Positions 52,320-59,934 of a stretch of DNA of 64,000 nucleotides are shown one piece after another. Every line of letters starts with the position of its first letter. The first letter of the stretch is position 1. The DNA comes from Anaeromyxobacter sp. Fw109-5 (GTDB lineage Bacteria > Myxococcota > Myxococcia > Myxococcales > Anaeromyxobacteraceae), in assembly GCF_000017505.1 (NCBI RefSeq), contig NC_009675.1:1550001-1614000 (forward strand). The letters run 5' to 3'. The notes below the pieces were generated by a model, which searched no databases, was not told the origin of the DNA, and saw only the letters and a program-made list of their open reading frames with translations. The translations under genes were made by a program, and so were the position numbers.

Positions 52320-54515
52320 ATGCGCATCGCGCTCACGCACAACCTCCGGCTGTCCGACTCCGAGGAGGAGGCCGAGTTCGACACCCGCGAGACGGTCGAC
52401 GCCCTGGCCGCCGCCCTCGAGCGGCTCGGCCACCGCGTGGAGCGCCTCGAGGTCTCCGGGCCCGCGTCCCGCACCGTCGCGCGCCTCGAGGCGTTCGGGC
52501 CGGACCTCATCTTCAACACCGCGGAGGGCCGCCGCGGGCGCTTCCGCGAGGCCTTCTTCCCGGCGCTGTTCGACGAGCTCGGGATGCCGTACACCGGCTC
52601 CGACGCCTACGCGCTCGCGCTCACGCTCGACAAGCAGCTCACGAAGCTCGTGCTCGCCCAGCACGGCGTCGCCACGCCCCGCTGGCAGTACGTGGAGGAG
52701 GCGCGCCAGCTCCAGCCCAACGCGCTCCGCTACCCGGTCATCGTGAAGCCGAACTTCGAGGGGAGCTCGAAGGGGATCACCCAGGACTCGGTGGTCGAGG
52801 ACTCGCTCCGCCTGCACGAGGTGGTGCGCGAGGCGCTGCGCCGTTACCCCGCCGGCCTGCTCGTGGAGGAGTTCATCGTCGGGCGCGACGTGACGGTGCC
52901 GTACCTGGAGGCGGCGGCGCCGGAGCGCCACGGCGTCCTCCAGCCGGTGGAGTACGTCATCGACGAGGCCGCCGCGGCGACCCGCCGCTACGCCATCTAC
53001 GACTACGAGCTCAAGACGAAGCTCGACCGCTACGTCTCCGTCCGGGCGCCGGCGAAGCTGAAGCGGAGCCAGGCCGAGCGCATCCAGCAGCTCTGCGAGA
53101 CGGTGTACCGCCAGCTCGGCATCCGCGACCTGGGCCGCATCGACCTGCGCCTCGGCGAGGACGGCGCCATCTACTTCCTCGAGATCAACGCGCTGCCCTC
53201 GCTCGAGCCCGGCGCCGGCATCTACGCCTCCGCGGCGCTGGAGGGGCTCCACGCCGACGCCGTGCTCGGCGCGGTGATCGAGAGCGCCACGCGCCGCTTC
53301 AACATCGCCGAGCCGCGCGGGCGGCGGGGCCGGCCGAAGCGCACCGAGCGGCTCAAGGTCGGGTTCACCTTCAACGTGAAGCGGGTCAACCCCGAGCCGA
53401 CGGGCGAGGGCGACGAGGAGGCCGAGTACGACTCGCCCAAGACGCTCCAGGCGATCCGCGAGGCCATCGCGAGCTACGGCCACGAGGTGGTGGACCTCGA
53501 GGCCACCACCGAGCTCCCCTTCGTGCTGGCCGCGACGCCGGTGGACGTCGTCTTCAACATCGCCGAGGGCTTCCGTGGCCGGAACCGCGAGTCGGCGGTG
53601 CCCGCCCTGCTCGAGCTGCTCGACATCCCGTACACCGGGTCCGATCCCGCCGCGCTCTCCGTCTCGCTCGACAAGGCGCTCGCGAAGCGAATGGTCCGGA
53701 CCCACGGCGTGCTCACGCCCGACTACGCGGTCATGCACACCGGCAAGGAGCGGCTGCCGCGGGAGCTCTCGTTCCCGCTCCTCGTGAAGCCGGTCGCCGA
53801 GGGCACCTCGAAGGGCGTCACGAAGAAGTCCATCGTCCGCGACGAGCTGGAGCTGCGAGAGGTGGCGCGCGAGCTCATCGCCAAGTACCGGCAGCCCGCG
53901 CTCGTGGAGGCCTACGTCGCCGGGCGCGAGTTCACCGTCGGGCTCCTCGGCGAGCGACGCCCTCGCGTGCTGCCGCCGATGGAGATCGTCTTCCTCGACG
54001 CGAGCGATCCCACCCCGATCTACTCGTTCGAGATGAAGCAGGACTGGAACGACAAGATCCGCTACGAGGTGCCCGCCAGGCTCTCGCCCAGGGAGCTCGA
54101 CCGCCTCGAGCGGGCCGCGCGCGAGTGCTTCACGGCGCTCGGCTGCCGCGACATCGCCCGCGTCGACTTCCGCATGGACGCCGAGGGCCGGATCTACTTC
54201 ATCGAGTGCAACCCGCTGCCGGGCCTCGCGCCGGGGTGGTCGGACCTCGTGCTCATCGCGCAGGCGGCGGGCATCGAGTACCGGGCGCTCATCGGCGAGA
54301 TCCTCGCCTTCGCGATCCGCCGGTACCAGGAGCGCGAGCGCGAGCGGGAGCGCGCGCGCCGCGCCCAGGCGGCCGCGGAGCGGGAGGCGCTGGAGCGCGC
54401 GGCGGCGGAGCGGGCCGCGCCGGCGCCGGCGCCGGCGCCCGCGGGCCCCGCGGCGGGCGCGAACGGACCGGAGAGGCCTTCCGGGACCTCCGGGGACGGC
54501 GCGCCCCCCGTATAA
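52320..54515 (+). CDS. Tandem-duplicated ATP-grasp (D-Ala-D-Ala ligase-like) protein
   Basis: The 731-residue protein is two copies of one module: about residues 1-325 and 343-690. Each copy has an N-terminal domain with an acidic EEEAEFDT/DEEAEYDS segment, the FNTAEGRRGR/FNIAEGFRGR loop, PYTGSD, LDKxLxK, the ATP-lysine VKPNFEGSSKG/VKPVAEGTSKG, and a metal site (FLEINALPSLEPG/FIECNPLPGLAPG). Both appear to keep catalytic residues. Standard Ddl is ~310 residues with one module. The C-terminus is an Arg/Glu-rich helix and an Ala/Pro tail. It likely makes an amide or peptide bond; the P1 peptidase gene 8 bp downstream suggests a joint pathway. Confidence 0.9.
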   Translation: MRIALTHNLRLSDSEEEAEFDTRETVDALAAALERLGHRVERLEVSGPASRTVARLEAFGPDLIFNTAEGRRGRFREAFFPALFDELGMPYTGSDAYALALTLDKQLTKLVLAQHGVATPRWQYVEEARQLQPNALRYPVIVKPNFEGSSKGITQDSVVEDSLRLHEVVREALRRYPAGLLVEEFIVGRDVTVPYLEAAAPERHGVLQPVEYVIDEAAAATRRYAIYDYELKTKLDRYVSVRAPAKLKRSQAERIQQLCETVYRQLGIRDLGRIDLRLGEDGAIYFLEINALPSLEPGAGIYASAALEGLHADAVLGAVIESATRRFNIAEPRGRRGRPKRTERLKVGFTFNVKRVNPEPTGEGDEEAEYDSPKTLQAIREAIASYGHEVVDLEATTELPFVLAATPVDVVFNIAEGFRGRNRESAVPALLELLDIPYTGSDPAALSVSLDKALAKRMVRTHGVLTPDYAVMHTGKERLPRELSFPLLVKPVAEGTSKGVTKKSIVRDELELREVARELIAKYRQPALVEAYVAGREFTVGLLGERRPRVLPPMEIVFLDASDPTPIYSFEMKQDWNDKIRYEVPARLSPRELDRLERAARECFTALGCRDIARVDFRMDAEGRIYFIECNPLPGLAPGWSDLVLIAQAAGIEYRALIGEILAFAIRRYQERERERERARRAQAAAEREALERAAAERAAPAPAPAPAGPAAGANGPERPSGTSGDGAPPV

Positions 54516-54516
54516 T
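54511..54516 (+). promoter_or_regulatory. Perfect TATAAT 6 nt before the P1 peptidase start
   Basis: TATAAT contains the TAA stop of the ATP-grasp gene and lies 6 nt before ATG 54523, the distance expected for a leaderless transcript. No -35 match is seen, and it could be chance. Confidence 0.4.
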
Positions 54517-54522
54517 CGGGCG

Positions 54523-55914
54523 ATGCCCGACGACCGTGCCACGAACGAGCCTCGCCGCCGCGCGCGCGAGCTGGGGATCCCGCTCGGCCGGTACAAGCCC
54601 GGCCGCTGGAACGCCATCACCGACGTGGCGGGCGTGAAGGTGGGCCACGCGACGATCATCCGCGGCGCGGCCGGTCCGCTGAAGGTGGGCAAGGGACCGG
54701 TCCGCACCGGCGTCACCGCCATCCTCCCGAACCCGGCGAACGTGTTCGAGGAGCGGGTGGTGGGGGGCGGCTTCATCCTCAACGGCGCCGGCGAGGTCTC
54801 GGGCATGACGCAGCTGCTCGAGTGGGGGCTCATCGAGACCCCGATCTTCCTCACCAACACCCTCTCGGTCGGGGCGGTCTCGGACGCGGCCGTGAAGTGG
54901 ATGGTGGACCGGTTCCCCGGGATCGGCCACGAGCACGACGTCATCATCCCGCTCGTCGGCGAGTGCGACGACTCCTGGCTGAACGACATCGCCGGGCGCC
55001 ACGTGAAGGAGGAGCACGTCTCCGAGGCGCTCCGCACCGCGAGCGACGGGCCGGTCGCGGAGGGGAGCGTCGGTGGCGGCACGGGCATGATCACCTGCGA
55101 CTTCAAGGCGGGGATCGGCACCTCGAGCCGCAAGCTCCCGGAGGCGCTCGGCGGCTACACCGTGGGCGTGCTGGTGATGTCGAACTTCGGCGTGATGCGG
55201 CAGCTCAGGGTGGGCGGGCTGCCGGTGGGCGAGGTGCTCGAGGGGCGCTACCAGTCGGTCCCGCGCCGCACCCAGAACTACGGCTCCATCATCGCGGTCA
55301 TCGCGACCGACGCGCCGCTCATCACCCACCAGCTCAACCGCATCGCGAAGCGCGCCGCGCTCGGCATCGGCCGCGTCGGCTCGACCGCGATGCACGGCTC
55401 CGGCGAGATCGTCCTCGCGTTCTCGACGGCCAACAAGGTGCCGCGCGAGACGCGCAAGATGGTCTACCGCGTGAAGATCCTGCTCGACCAGCGGCTCGAC
55501 CCCCTGTACGAGGCGGTCATCGAGGCGACGGAGGAGGCGATCCTCAACTCCCTGTGCATGGCGCGCGACCTCGAAGGCGCGAACGGGCACGTGTCCCGGG
55601 CGCTGCCGCTGAGCGACGTGAAGGAGCTCGTCGAGCACTGGCTCTCCCGCGAGGGGCGGGAGCCCGCCCCGGCGGCCCCGCGGGCCGGGGACTTCCCCGC
55701 GTCGCGCCCCAGGAGCCCTGCCGCCCCGGCTCGCCCGAGCGCGGTGCGCGGCGCCGAGGGCATGCCGCGACCGGCGCGGACCCCCGGCGCTCCCCCGGCG
55801 ACGCGCATCGATCGGAATGACGCGCGCAGCGACTCCCAGGAGGCGAAGGCGGAGGCGGCGGGAGGGGAGGGCGCCCCTCGCCCGGACGGCCGCGCGCCCG
55901 GCGACGGCGATTAG
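54523..55914 (+). CDS. P1 (DmpA-type) self-processing aminopeptidase
   Basis: The 463-residue protein is a member of peptidase family P1/S58. The N-terminus has NAITDVAGVKVGHATI and GVTAILPN; the self-cleavage Gly254-Ser255 lies in NYGSIIAVIATDAPL, where Ser255 becomes the N-terminal nucleophile of the small subunit. GTGMITCDFKAGIGTSSR is also typical. DmpA/BapA enzymes release D- or L-Ala or beta-amino acids from peptide N-termini. A ~95-residue Pro/Ala/Arg tail is not part of the fold. It follows the tandem ATP-grasp gene by 8 bp. Confidence 0.93.
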   Translation: MPDDRATNEPRRRARELGIPLGRYKPGRWNAITDVAGVKVGHATIIRGAAGPLKVGKGPVRTGVTAILPNPANVFEERVVGGGFILNGAGEVSGMTQLLEWGLIETPIFLTNTLSVGAVSDAAVKWMVDRFPGIGHEHDVIIPLVGECDDSWLNDIAGRHVKEEHVSEALRTASDGPVAEGSVGGGTGMITCDFKAGIGTSSRKLPEALGGYTVGVLVMSNFGVMRQLRVGGLPVGEVLEGRYQSVPRRTQNYGSIIAVIATDAPLITHQLNRIAKRAALGIGRVGSTAMHGSGEIVLAFSTANKVPRETRKMVYRVKILLDQRLDPLYEAVIEATEEAILNSLCMARDLEGANGHVSRALPLSDVKELVEHWLSREGREPAPAAPRAGDFPASRPRSPAAPARPSAVRGAEGMPRPARTPGAPPATRIDRNDARSDSQEAKAEAAGGEGAPRPDGRAPGDGD

Positions 55915-55997
55915 CGCCCCTGGCGCGGAGGGCCCCGGCGTGCGATACACCGTCGCCGCAGGATCTTCTCGCGATCGAGACGACTCACGGAGGAAGC

Positions 55998-56099
55998 ATG
56001 GCCAACTCGAAGAGCAAGCACATGCGGATGAAGAGCGAGCGGCGCCAGAAGTGGAAGGCCCGCAAGAGGCGCCAGAAGGCCGCCAAGGCGAAGAAGTAG
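55998..56099 (+). CDS. 33-residue very basic protein
   Basis: ATG 55998 with ACGGAGGA 5 nt upstream opens a 33-codon frame whose product (MANSKSKHMRMKSERRQKWK at the start) has about 15 Lys/Arg residues, few acids and no Cys. The start is a little like the N-terminal helix of ribosomal protein S20 (MAN.KS...R...). It could be a ribosome- or nucleic-acid-binding peptide; I do not know the family. The strong ribosome site and clean lysine-rich codon pattern make translation likely. It stands alone, 83 bp after the P1 peptidase gene. Confidence 0.65.
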   Translation: MANSKSKHMRMKSERRQKWKARKRRQKAAKAKK

Positions 56100-56195
56100 C
56101 GCTCCACGCGCACGGCCGGAAGCTGCGCGAACGGCGGGACGGCTCGTAGCGGCCGTGCCCGCCGCTTTCGTTCGGGCCGCCCGGCGGACGCGCCC

Positions 56196-57332
56196 TCAGA
56201 ACAGCAACGAGAGCCCCAGCTCCGGGCCGGAGTAGCGGAGCTGAGGCCCGTCCTCCGGGTCGCCGGACACGTCGATCGCGCGCCAGCCCGCCGCGAAGCC
56301 GAACGGGCCGGCGTGGAGCACCGCCGCCGCCCGGGTGTCGGCCACCGGCACCGGCAGCGGCGTCACGCGCACGTGCCCCTCGAACCCGAGCGGCCCGACG
56401 AGGCGCGTGTGGCCGGAGACCCCCAGGCTCGGTCCCACGGCGACCGTCCCCGCGTAGGGCTGTCCGGCGAGCGCGTCCGAGTCCGGCATGTACAGCATCG
56501 ACGCCCCGCCCTCGAGCCGGATGCGGTAGCGCTGCGTGGCGAGGAGCGACCAGGTCGCGTGCGCGGTGCCCCAGCCGACGATGGGCTCCTCGTCCACCGG
56601 CACTCCGCGAAGCTCGTCCGCTCCGATCCCGCCGACGCTGCCCTGGAACCCGAACCGCCGTCCGTCCACGCCGATCGCGAACGCTCCGGCGCCGGCCCCG
56701 CTGTAGGCGCCACCCTGGAACGAGATGACGGTGGCGCCCGGCGCGGGCGGCGCGGCGGCCCGAGGGGCGGACGCGGCCGGCTGAGGCGGCGCGTGAGGCG
56801 GAGACGGTGCGTACGGCCCGTAGTATCCGTACGGCGGGTAATCCCGGTAGTACGGGTCCCAGGGATAGTAGGAGGAGTAGCCCAGACCCCAGCCAAGCCC
56901 GAACCCGACCCCGAAGCCGAACCCCCAGTACGGATAGTACGGATAGTAAGAATACGGATAGTGCGAGTACGGGTAGTAGGGGAAGCCGTGGTGGGGGTAG
57001 CCGTAGTACGGACCGTACCGGACGCTCCCCGGGGCGGGCGCGGGCCGGACGCCGGCGGCGCCGGCGCGAGGCGTCGGAGCGGGCCTCACTGCCCCGGAAG
57101 GCCGCGGAGCCGGGGCGCCCTGCCTGGACGGCGCGGCTCGGGCCGAAGGCGCGGGCGCGGCGCGCACCGATGGAGAAGGGGCGCGGGCCGCCGGTGCAGG
57201 CGCGGGTCGCGCGGGCGCTGACGCGGCGAGGGCGCGGGCGGGGTACGGGCGAGCGGACGCCGGATCGGCTGCCGCCGGGACGGCGGGACTGGCGATGACC
57301 CCGACGGCCGCCAGGGCGATCAGCGCGCGCAT
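56196..57332 (-). CDS. Secreted Tyr/Pro-rich protein with C-terminal beta domain
   Basis: The 378-residue protein starts at ATG 57332 with TAGGAGG upstream and a signal peptide (MRALIALAAVGVIASPAVPAAA). Then come an Ala/Pro/Arg low-complexity zone (about 25-100), a Tyr/Pro/His-rich zone with repeats such as PYSHYPYSYYPYYPYW (about 105-140) and a Gly/Phe stretch (GFGFGVGFGLGWGLG). The last ~180 residues are beta-strand rich with alternating hydrophobics and end in LGLSLLF with terminal Phe, as outer-membrane barrel proteins do. Function unknown; a surface structural role is plausible. Confidence 0.75.
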   Translation of the reverse strand: MRALIALAAVGVIASPAVPAAADPASARPYPARALAASAPARPAPAPAARAPSPSVRAAPAPSARAAPSRQGAPAPRPSGAVRPAPTPRAGAAGVRPAPAPGSVRYGPYYGYPHHGFPYYPYSHYPYSYYPYYPYWGFGFGVGFGLGWGLGYSSYYPWDPYYRDYPPYGYYGPYAPSPPHAPPQPAASAPRAAAPPAPGATVISFQGGAYSGAGAGAFAIGVDGRRFGFQGSVGGIGADELRGVPVDEEPIVGWGTAHATWSLLATQRYRIRLEGGASMLYMPDSDALAGQPYAGTVAVGPSLGVSGHTRLVGPLGFEGHVRVTPLPVPVADTRAAAVLHAGPFGFAAGWRAIDVSGDPEDGPQLRYSGPELGLSLLF

Positions 57333-57616
57333 GAAGGACCTCCTAGACGAGCAGCTAGCATCAGGGGTGCCACGCAGAGGTGTCGGGACGCTCGCCCCGC
57401 TCCTCGTGGATCTAGCGAACTCCGGGCCGGGCCGCCCTCGCGCGACGCGCGCGGGTGACCTCGCGCCGCACGGGCGTGAATCGACGCGTCGCCGGGCGGC
57501 CTCGTGGGCGGCCCCCTCGCCACGCCCGCCGCGGCTCACGACGTCCTTGACGCCGCCCTCGCGCTCGCGCTAATCACTGCCCTCCCTCGCGGTCACCAGG
57601 GCCGCGCGGGCGAGAG

Positions 57617-57895
57617 GTGCAGCCGGTAAAGTTCTTCGAGACCCTGCGAGATCGGATCGTCCTCCGCTCGCAGATCGGGAAGCGGAAGCTGGATCGTTCC
57701 GCCACCCGTCGGGAGCTGGACCAGGCCTCTCGGGAGCTCGGCGAGCGCTTCGCGGCGCTCGCGCGCATCGGGAAGGCAGAGGTTCCCGGCGAGCTCTCGG
57801 TGTTCCTGGACGCGGTGCGACTCCTCGAGGAGAAGCTCGTGGTGCAGGAGAGGGAGATCGCGGAGCTGGAGGGAGAGTCTCCGCGGCGAAAATAG
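57617..57895 (+). CDS. Small coiled-coil protein upstream of tRNA-Ala
   Basis: The 92-residue product starts GTG 57617 (GGCGAGAG upstream). It is nearly all helical and charged (RRELDQASRELGERFAALAR; FLDAVRLLEEKLVVQEREIAELEGE), a likely coiled coil. No family recognised. The stop is 9 bp before tRNA-Ala, so protein and tRNA may share a transcript that ends at the terminator at 58001. Confidence 0.68.
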   Translation: MQPVKFFETLRDRIVLRSQIGKRKLDRSATRRELDQASRELGERFAALARIGKAEVPGELSVFLDAVRLLEEKLVVQEREIAELEGESPRRK

Positions 57896-57904
57896 AAGAC
57901 CTAT

Positions 57905-57980
<76 letters not shown>

Positions 57981-58000
57981 GCAAAGGCGTAAATATCGAA

Positions 58001-58035
58001 GGGGCTACGGGAAACCGTGGCCCCTTCTTCTTTTT
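58001..58035 (+). terminator. Rho-independent terminator after tRNA-Ala
   Basis: A 10-bp GC-rich stem (GGGGCTACGG with CCGTGGCCCC, one G-U pair) closed by a GAAA tetraloop and followed by TTCTTCTTTTT. It is the clearest intrinsic terminator in the window. Confidence 0.93.
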
Positions 58036-58468
58036 GTCGGCGTCCCGTCTGCTCCGATGCCCTGCCCGCGATCCGTCGCGCGGCTCGGAGCCGGCACCGG
58101 GCGAGAACGGGCCGGGGTTCCTCGCCGGTCCTCTCCCACTGCTCCTCGAGGCGAAGGGCTGACGCGCCGTCGCGCTGCGCGCATCGCTGGGATCCGCTCG
58201 CACTGAGCGGGGCAGCGTCCCCGGCGCCGTCCGTCAACGTCCTCCGTACCCGAATTCTCCACGGACGTGCAGGCGCCTTCTGAGACGACGTCCCTCCGTG
58301 CCCACGCTCGCTCGGGTGGAGGGGCGGGCGACCAGCGCGTGAAGCTCAACTCCAGCTGAGAAAAAACGAGCGACCGAGCGCGGTGTGCGCGCTCGATGAC
58401 GCACGTCGGCATCGGTGAGCGGACGGGGGTGCACGCACCATCCACACCCCCTCCTCCTCACCCCTGCC
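58036..58468. other. Gene-free stretch upstream of first GH114-like gene
   Basis: No convincing gene on either strand. It contains a segment (58370-58390, GCGACCGAGCGCGGTG and following bases) repeated exactly at 59763-59783 at the same distance (77-78 bp) before the leader element, so it may be promoter or operator sequence duplicated along with the gene. Confidence 0.55.
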
Positions 58469-58535
58469 CACCTGCCTGTGGGAAATGCGGTCGGTAGCCC
58501 TCCCGTTCCATCGCCGAAACCCGGAACGGAAGGAG
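58469..58535 (+). promoter_or_regulatory. Conserved 5' leader element, copy 2
   Basis: Aligned with copies at 25595 and 59861: CACC, GAAAT, GGTCG, CCGTTCC (58503-58509), CGAAACCCGG, AACGG (58525-58529), then Shine-Dalgarno AAGGAG (58530-58535). Stems: CCCAC (58467-58471) with GTGGG (58478-58482), and CCGTTCC with GGAACGG (58523-58529), which places the second stem next to the ribosome site. Confidence 0.72.
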
Positions 58536-58543
58536 CCGACCTG

Positions 58544-59512
58544 TTGAGAAAGCCCGCCATCCTCGCCGCAGTGCTCTCGCTCACCTCTCTCGCCAGCGCG
58601 TGCGGAGGGGGCGCCTCCTCGTGCCCCGACGACGACGTGACCTGTGCGGCCGCGGCTGGCCCTGTCGTGGGCGCCGCGGTCGGGGACGATCCCGCCGCGG
58701 GCGGTAGCCCTGAGGGGGGCAGCACGACCTTCCGCGGCGACGGCTCGCCGACGCCGTCGTTCGGAGGCTGGGCGTGGGGCGACGTGCCGGCGGACGCGGT
58801 CGCGCGCGCCGGCTTCGACTGGTTCGAGACCGGCTACCCCGGCGACGTTCGGACGAACGAGGTCCTCACGCAGGCGGGCGTGCGCCCCTTCGCGTACGTC
58901 AACCTGGGCGAGCTGCACGACGACCTGCGCGACGAGTCGGGGTACAGCGGCGAGATCCTGCGGACGAACGGCGACTGGGGGACGCACCTCATCGACGTGA
59001 CGCACCCCTCGTGGCAGGACTGGCTCGTCCGTCGCGCGGACGAGGCCTATCGCTCCGGCTCCAGGGGGATCAAGTGGGACGTGGCGACGCCCGACGTGCC
59101 GCCCGGCAAGACGCGCGCGGACGTGAACGACGCGATCGCGTCGGTGATGCAGCGGATCCTCGACCAGCACCCCGACATGAAGTTCATCTTCAACCAGGGG
59201 TGCGAGTTCGCCCTCGCGTATCCGCAGCTCGTCCACGGCGTCGAGACCGAGGGCCTCTTCTCCGCCTCGAGCTATCCCGAGGCGTACCTCGAGCCGTGGC
59301 AGGACCCGTTCTACTGGGGCCCGCAGTTCGAGCAGCTGAAGACGCTCCGCGAGCGCGGCATCCCGGTCTTCGTCGCGGAGTACGCCGACCCCTTCAGCCA
59401 GGAGGCGCGCGCGCTCCACGACGCCATCGCGGCGCAGGGCTTCGTCCCGTACATCACGAGCGAGCGCTGGGACATCCGCGGCCGCGGCTACCAGATCGAG
59501 CCCGGCTGGTGA
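58544..59512 (+). CDS. GH114-like TIM-barrel lipoprotein, copy 1
   Basis: The 322-residue protein starts at TTG 58544, 8 nt after AAGGAG. A lipoprotein signal ends in LTSLASAC. After a ~45-residue low-complexity linker comes a TIM-barrel-like domain with FGGWAWGDVP, WFETGYPGD, VRPFAYVNLGELHDD, THPSWQDWLVRRADEAY, GIKWDV and VPVF-type strands, a pattern like GH114 (endo-alpha-1,4-polygalactosaminidase and relatives), with GIKWDV in the place of the catalytic-Asp strand. It is probably a surface enzyme acting on amino-sugar polysaccharide. A close paralogue follows in tandem. Family assignment is from motif order only. Confidence 0.8.
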   Translation: MRKPAILAAVLSLTSLASACGGGASSCPDDDVTCAAAAGPVVGAAVGDDPAAGGSPEGGSTTFRGDGSPTPSFGGWAWGDVPADAVARAGFDWFETGYPGDVRTNEVLTQAGVRPFAYVNLGELHDDLRDESGYSGEILRTNGDWGTHLIDVTHPSWQDWLVRRADEAYRSGSRGIKWDVATPDVPPGKTRADVNDAIASVMQRILDQHPDMKFIFNQGCEFALAYPQLVHGVETEGLFSASSYPEAYLEPWQDPFYWGPQFEQLKTLRERGIPVFVAEYADPFSQEARALHDAIAAQGFVPYITSERWDIRGRGYQIEPGW

Positions 59513-59860
59513 CGAACGCGTGAGACGGGTCGTCAGGCGCTCCCTGCGGCCCGTCGAGCCCTGGCGAGGGTCCGCGCCTGCGCTGACGGTGACTGGCGGC
59601 GGCGCTCCGGCGCTCCAGAACGGGTGGAGAGCTTCTCTGCACCCGAGATCTCCACGGGCGTGTCGTCGCCCGGGGTGAGGGCGCGATCCCGTGCGCGCGC
59701 CTGCTCCCATGCCGAGGCGGGGGCCCTGCGCAGCTCCGTCAATGTTCGCTGGAGGAAAACGGGCGACCGAGCGCGGTGTGCGCACGGGGCGTCAAGGTAG
59801 GCGCAGGTAGGCTTCACTGTTCGCGTAACGCATGGAAGCCTACTCCGGATCACGTTTGTC
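59513..59860. other. Gene-free stretch between the two GH114-like genes
   Basis: No gene. Parts match the region upstream of copy 1: CTCCACGGGCGTG near 59650 resembles CTCCACGGACGTG near 58256, and 59763-59783 is identical to 58370-58390. The duplication therefore included upstream regulatory DNA. Confidence 0.55.
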
Positions 59861-59927
59861 CACCTCTTGGTGGGAAATGTGGTCGGAGCACCTTCCGTTC
59901 CGTCGCAGAACCCGGAAACGGAAGGAG
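59861..59927 (+). promoter_or_regulatory. Conserved 5' leader element, copy 3
   Basis: Same layout as the other two copies: CACC, GAAAT, GGTCG, CCGTTCC (59895-59901), AGAACCCGG, AACGG (59917-59921), AAGGAG (59922-59927). The 5' stem is CCACC (59860-59864) with GGTGG (59869-59873), a compensated change relative to CCCAC/GTGGG in copy 2. TTCCGTT can pair with AACGGAA, which would cover part of the ribosome site. Confidence 0.72.
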
Positions 59928-59934
59928 CACGCCT

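Noticed and set aside
51477-55133. 1218-codon open frame on the minus strand opposite hemB, RDD, ATP-grasp and P1 genes
   Set aside because: The plus-strand genes have clear family motifs throughout. The antisense product has the repetitive Arg/Ala/Leu/Asp composition typical of GC-bias shadows.
58469-59927. Leader elements as c-di-GMP (GEMM) or cobalamin riboswitches
   Set aside because: The conserved blocks do not match GEMM-I (no GCACAGGGCAAACC or GACGCAAAGCC core) or a B12-box, so I left the class open rather than assign it.
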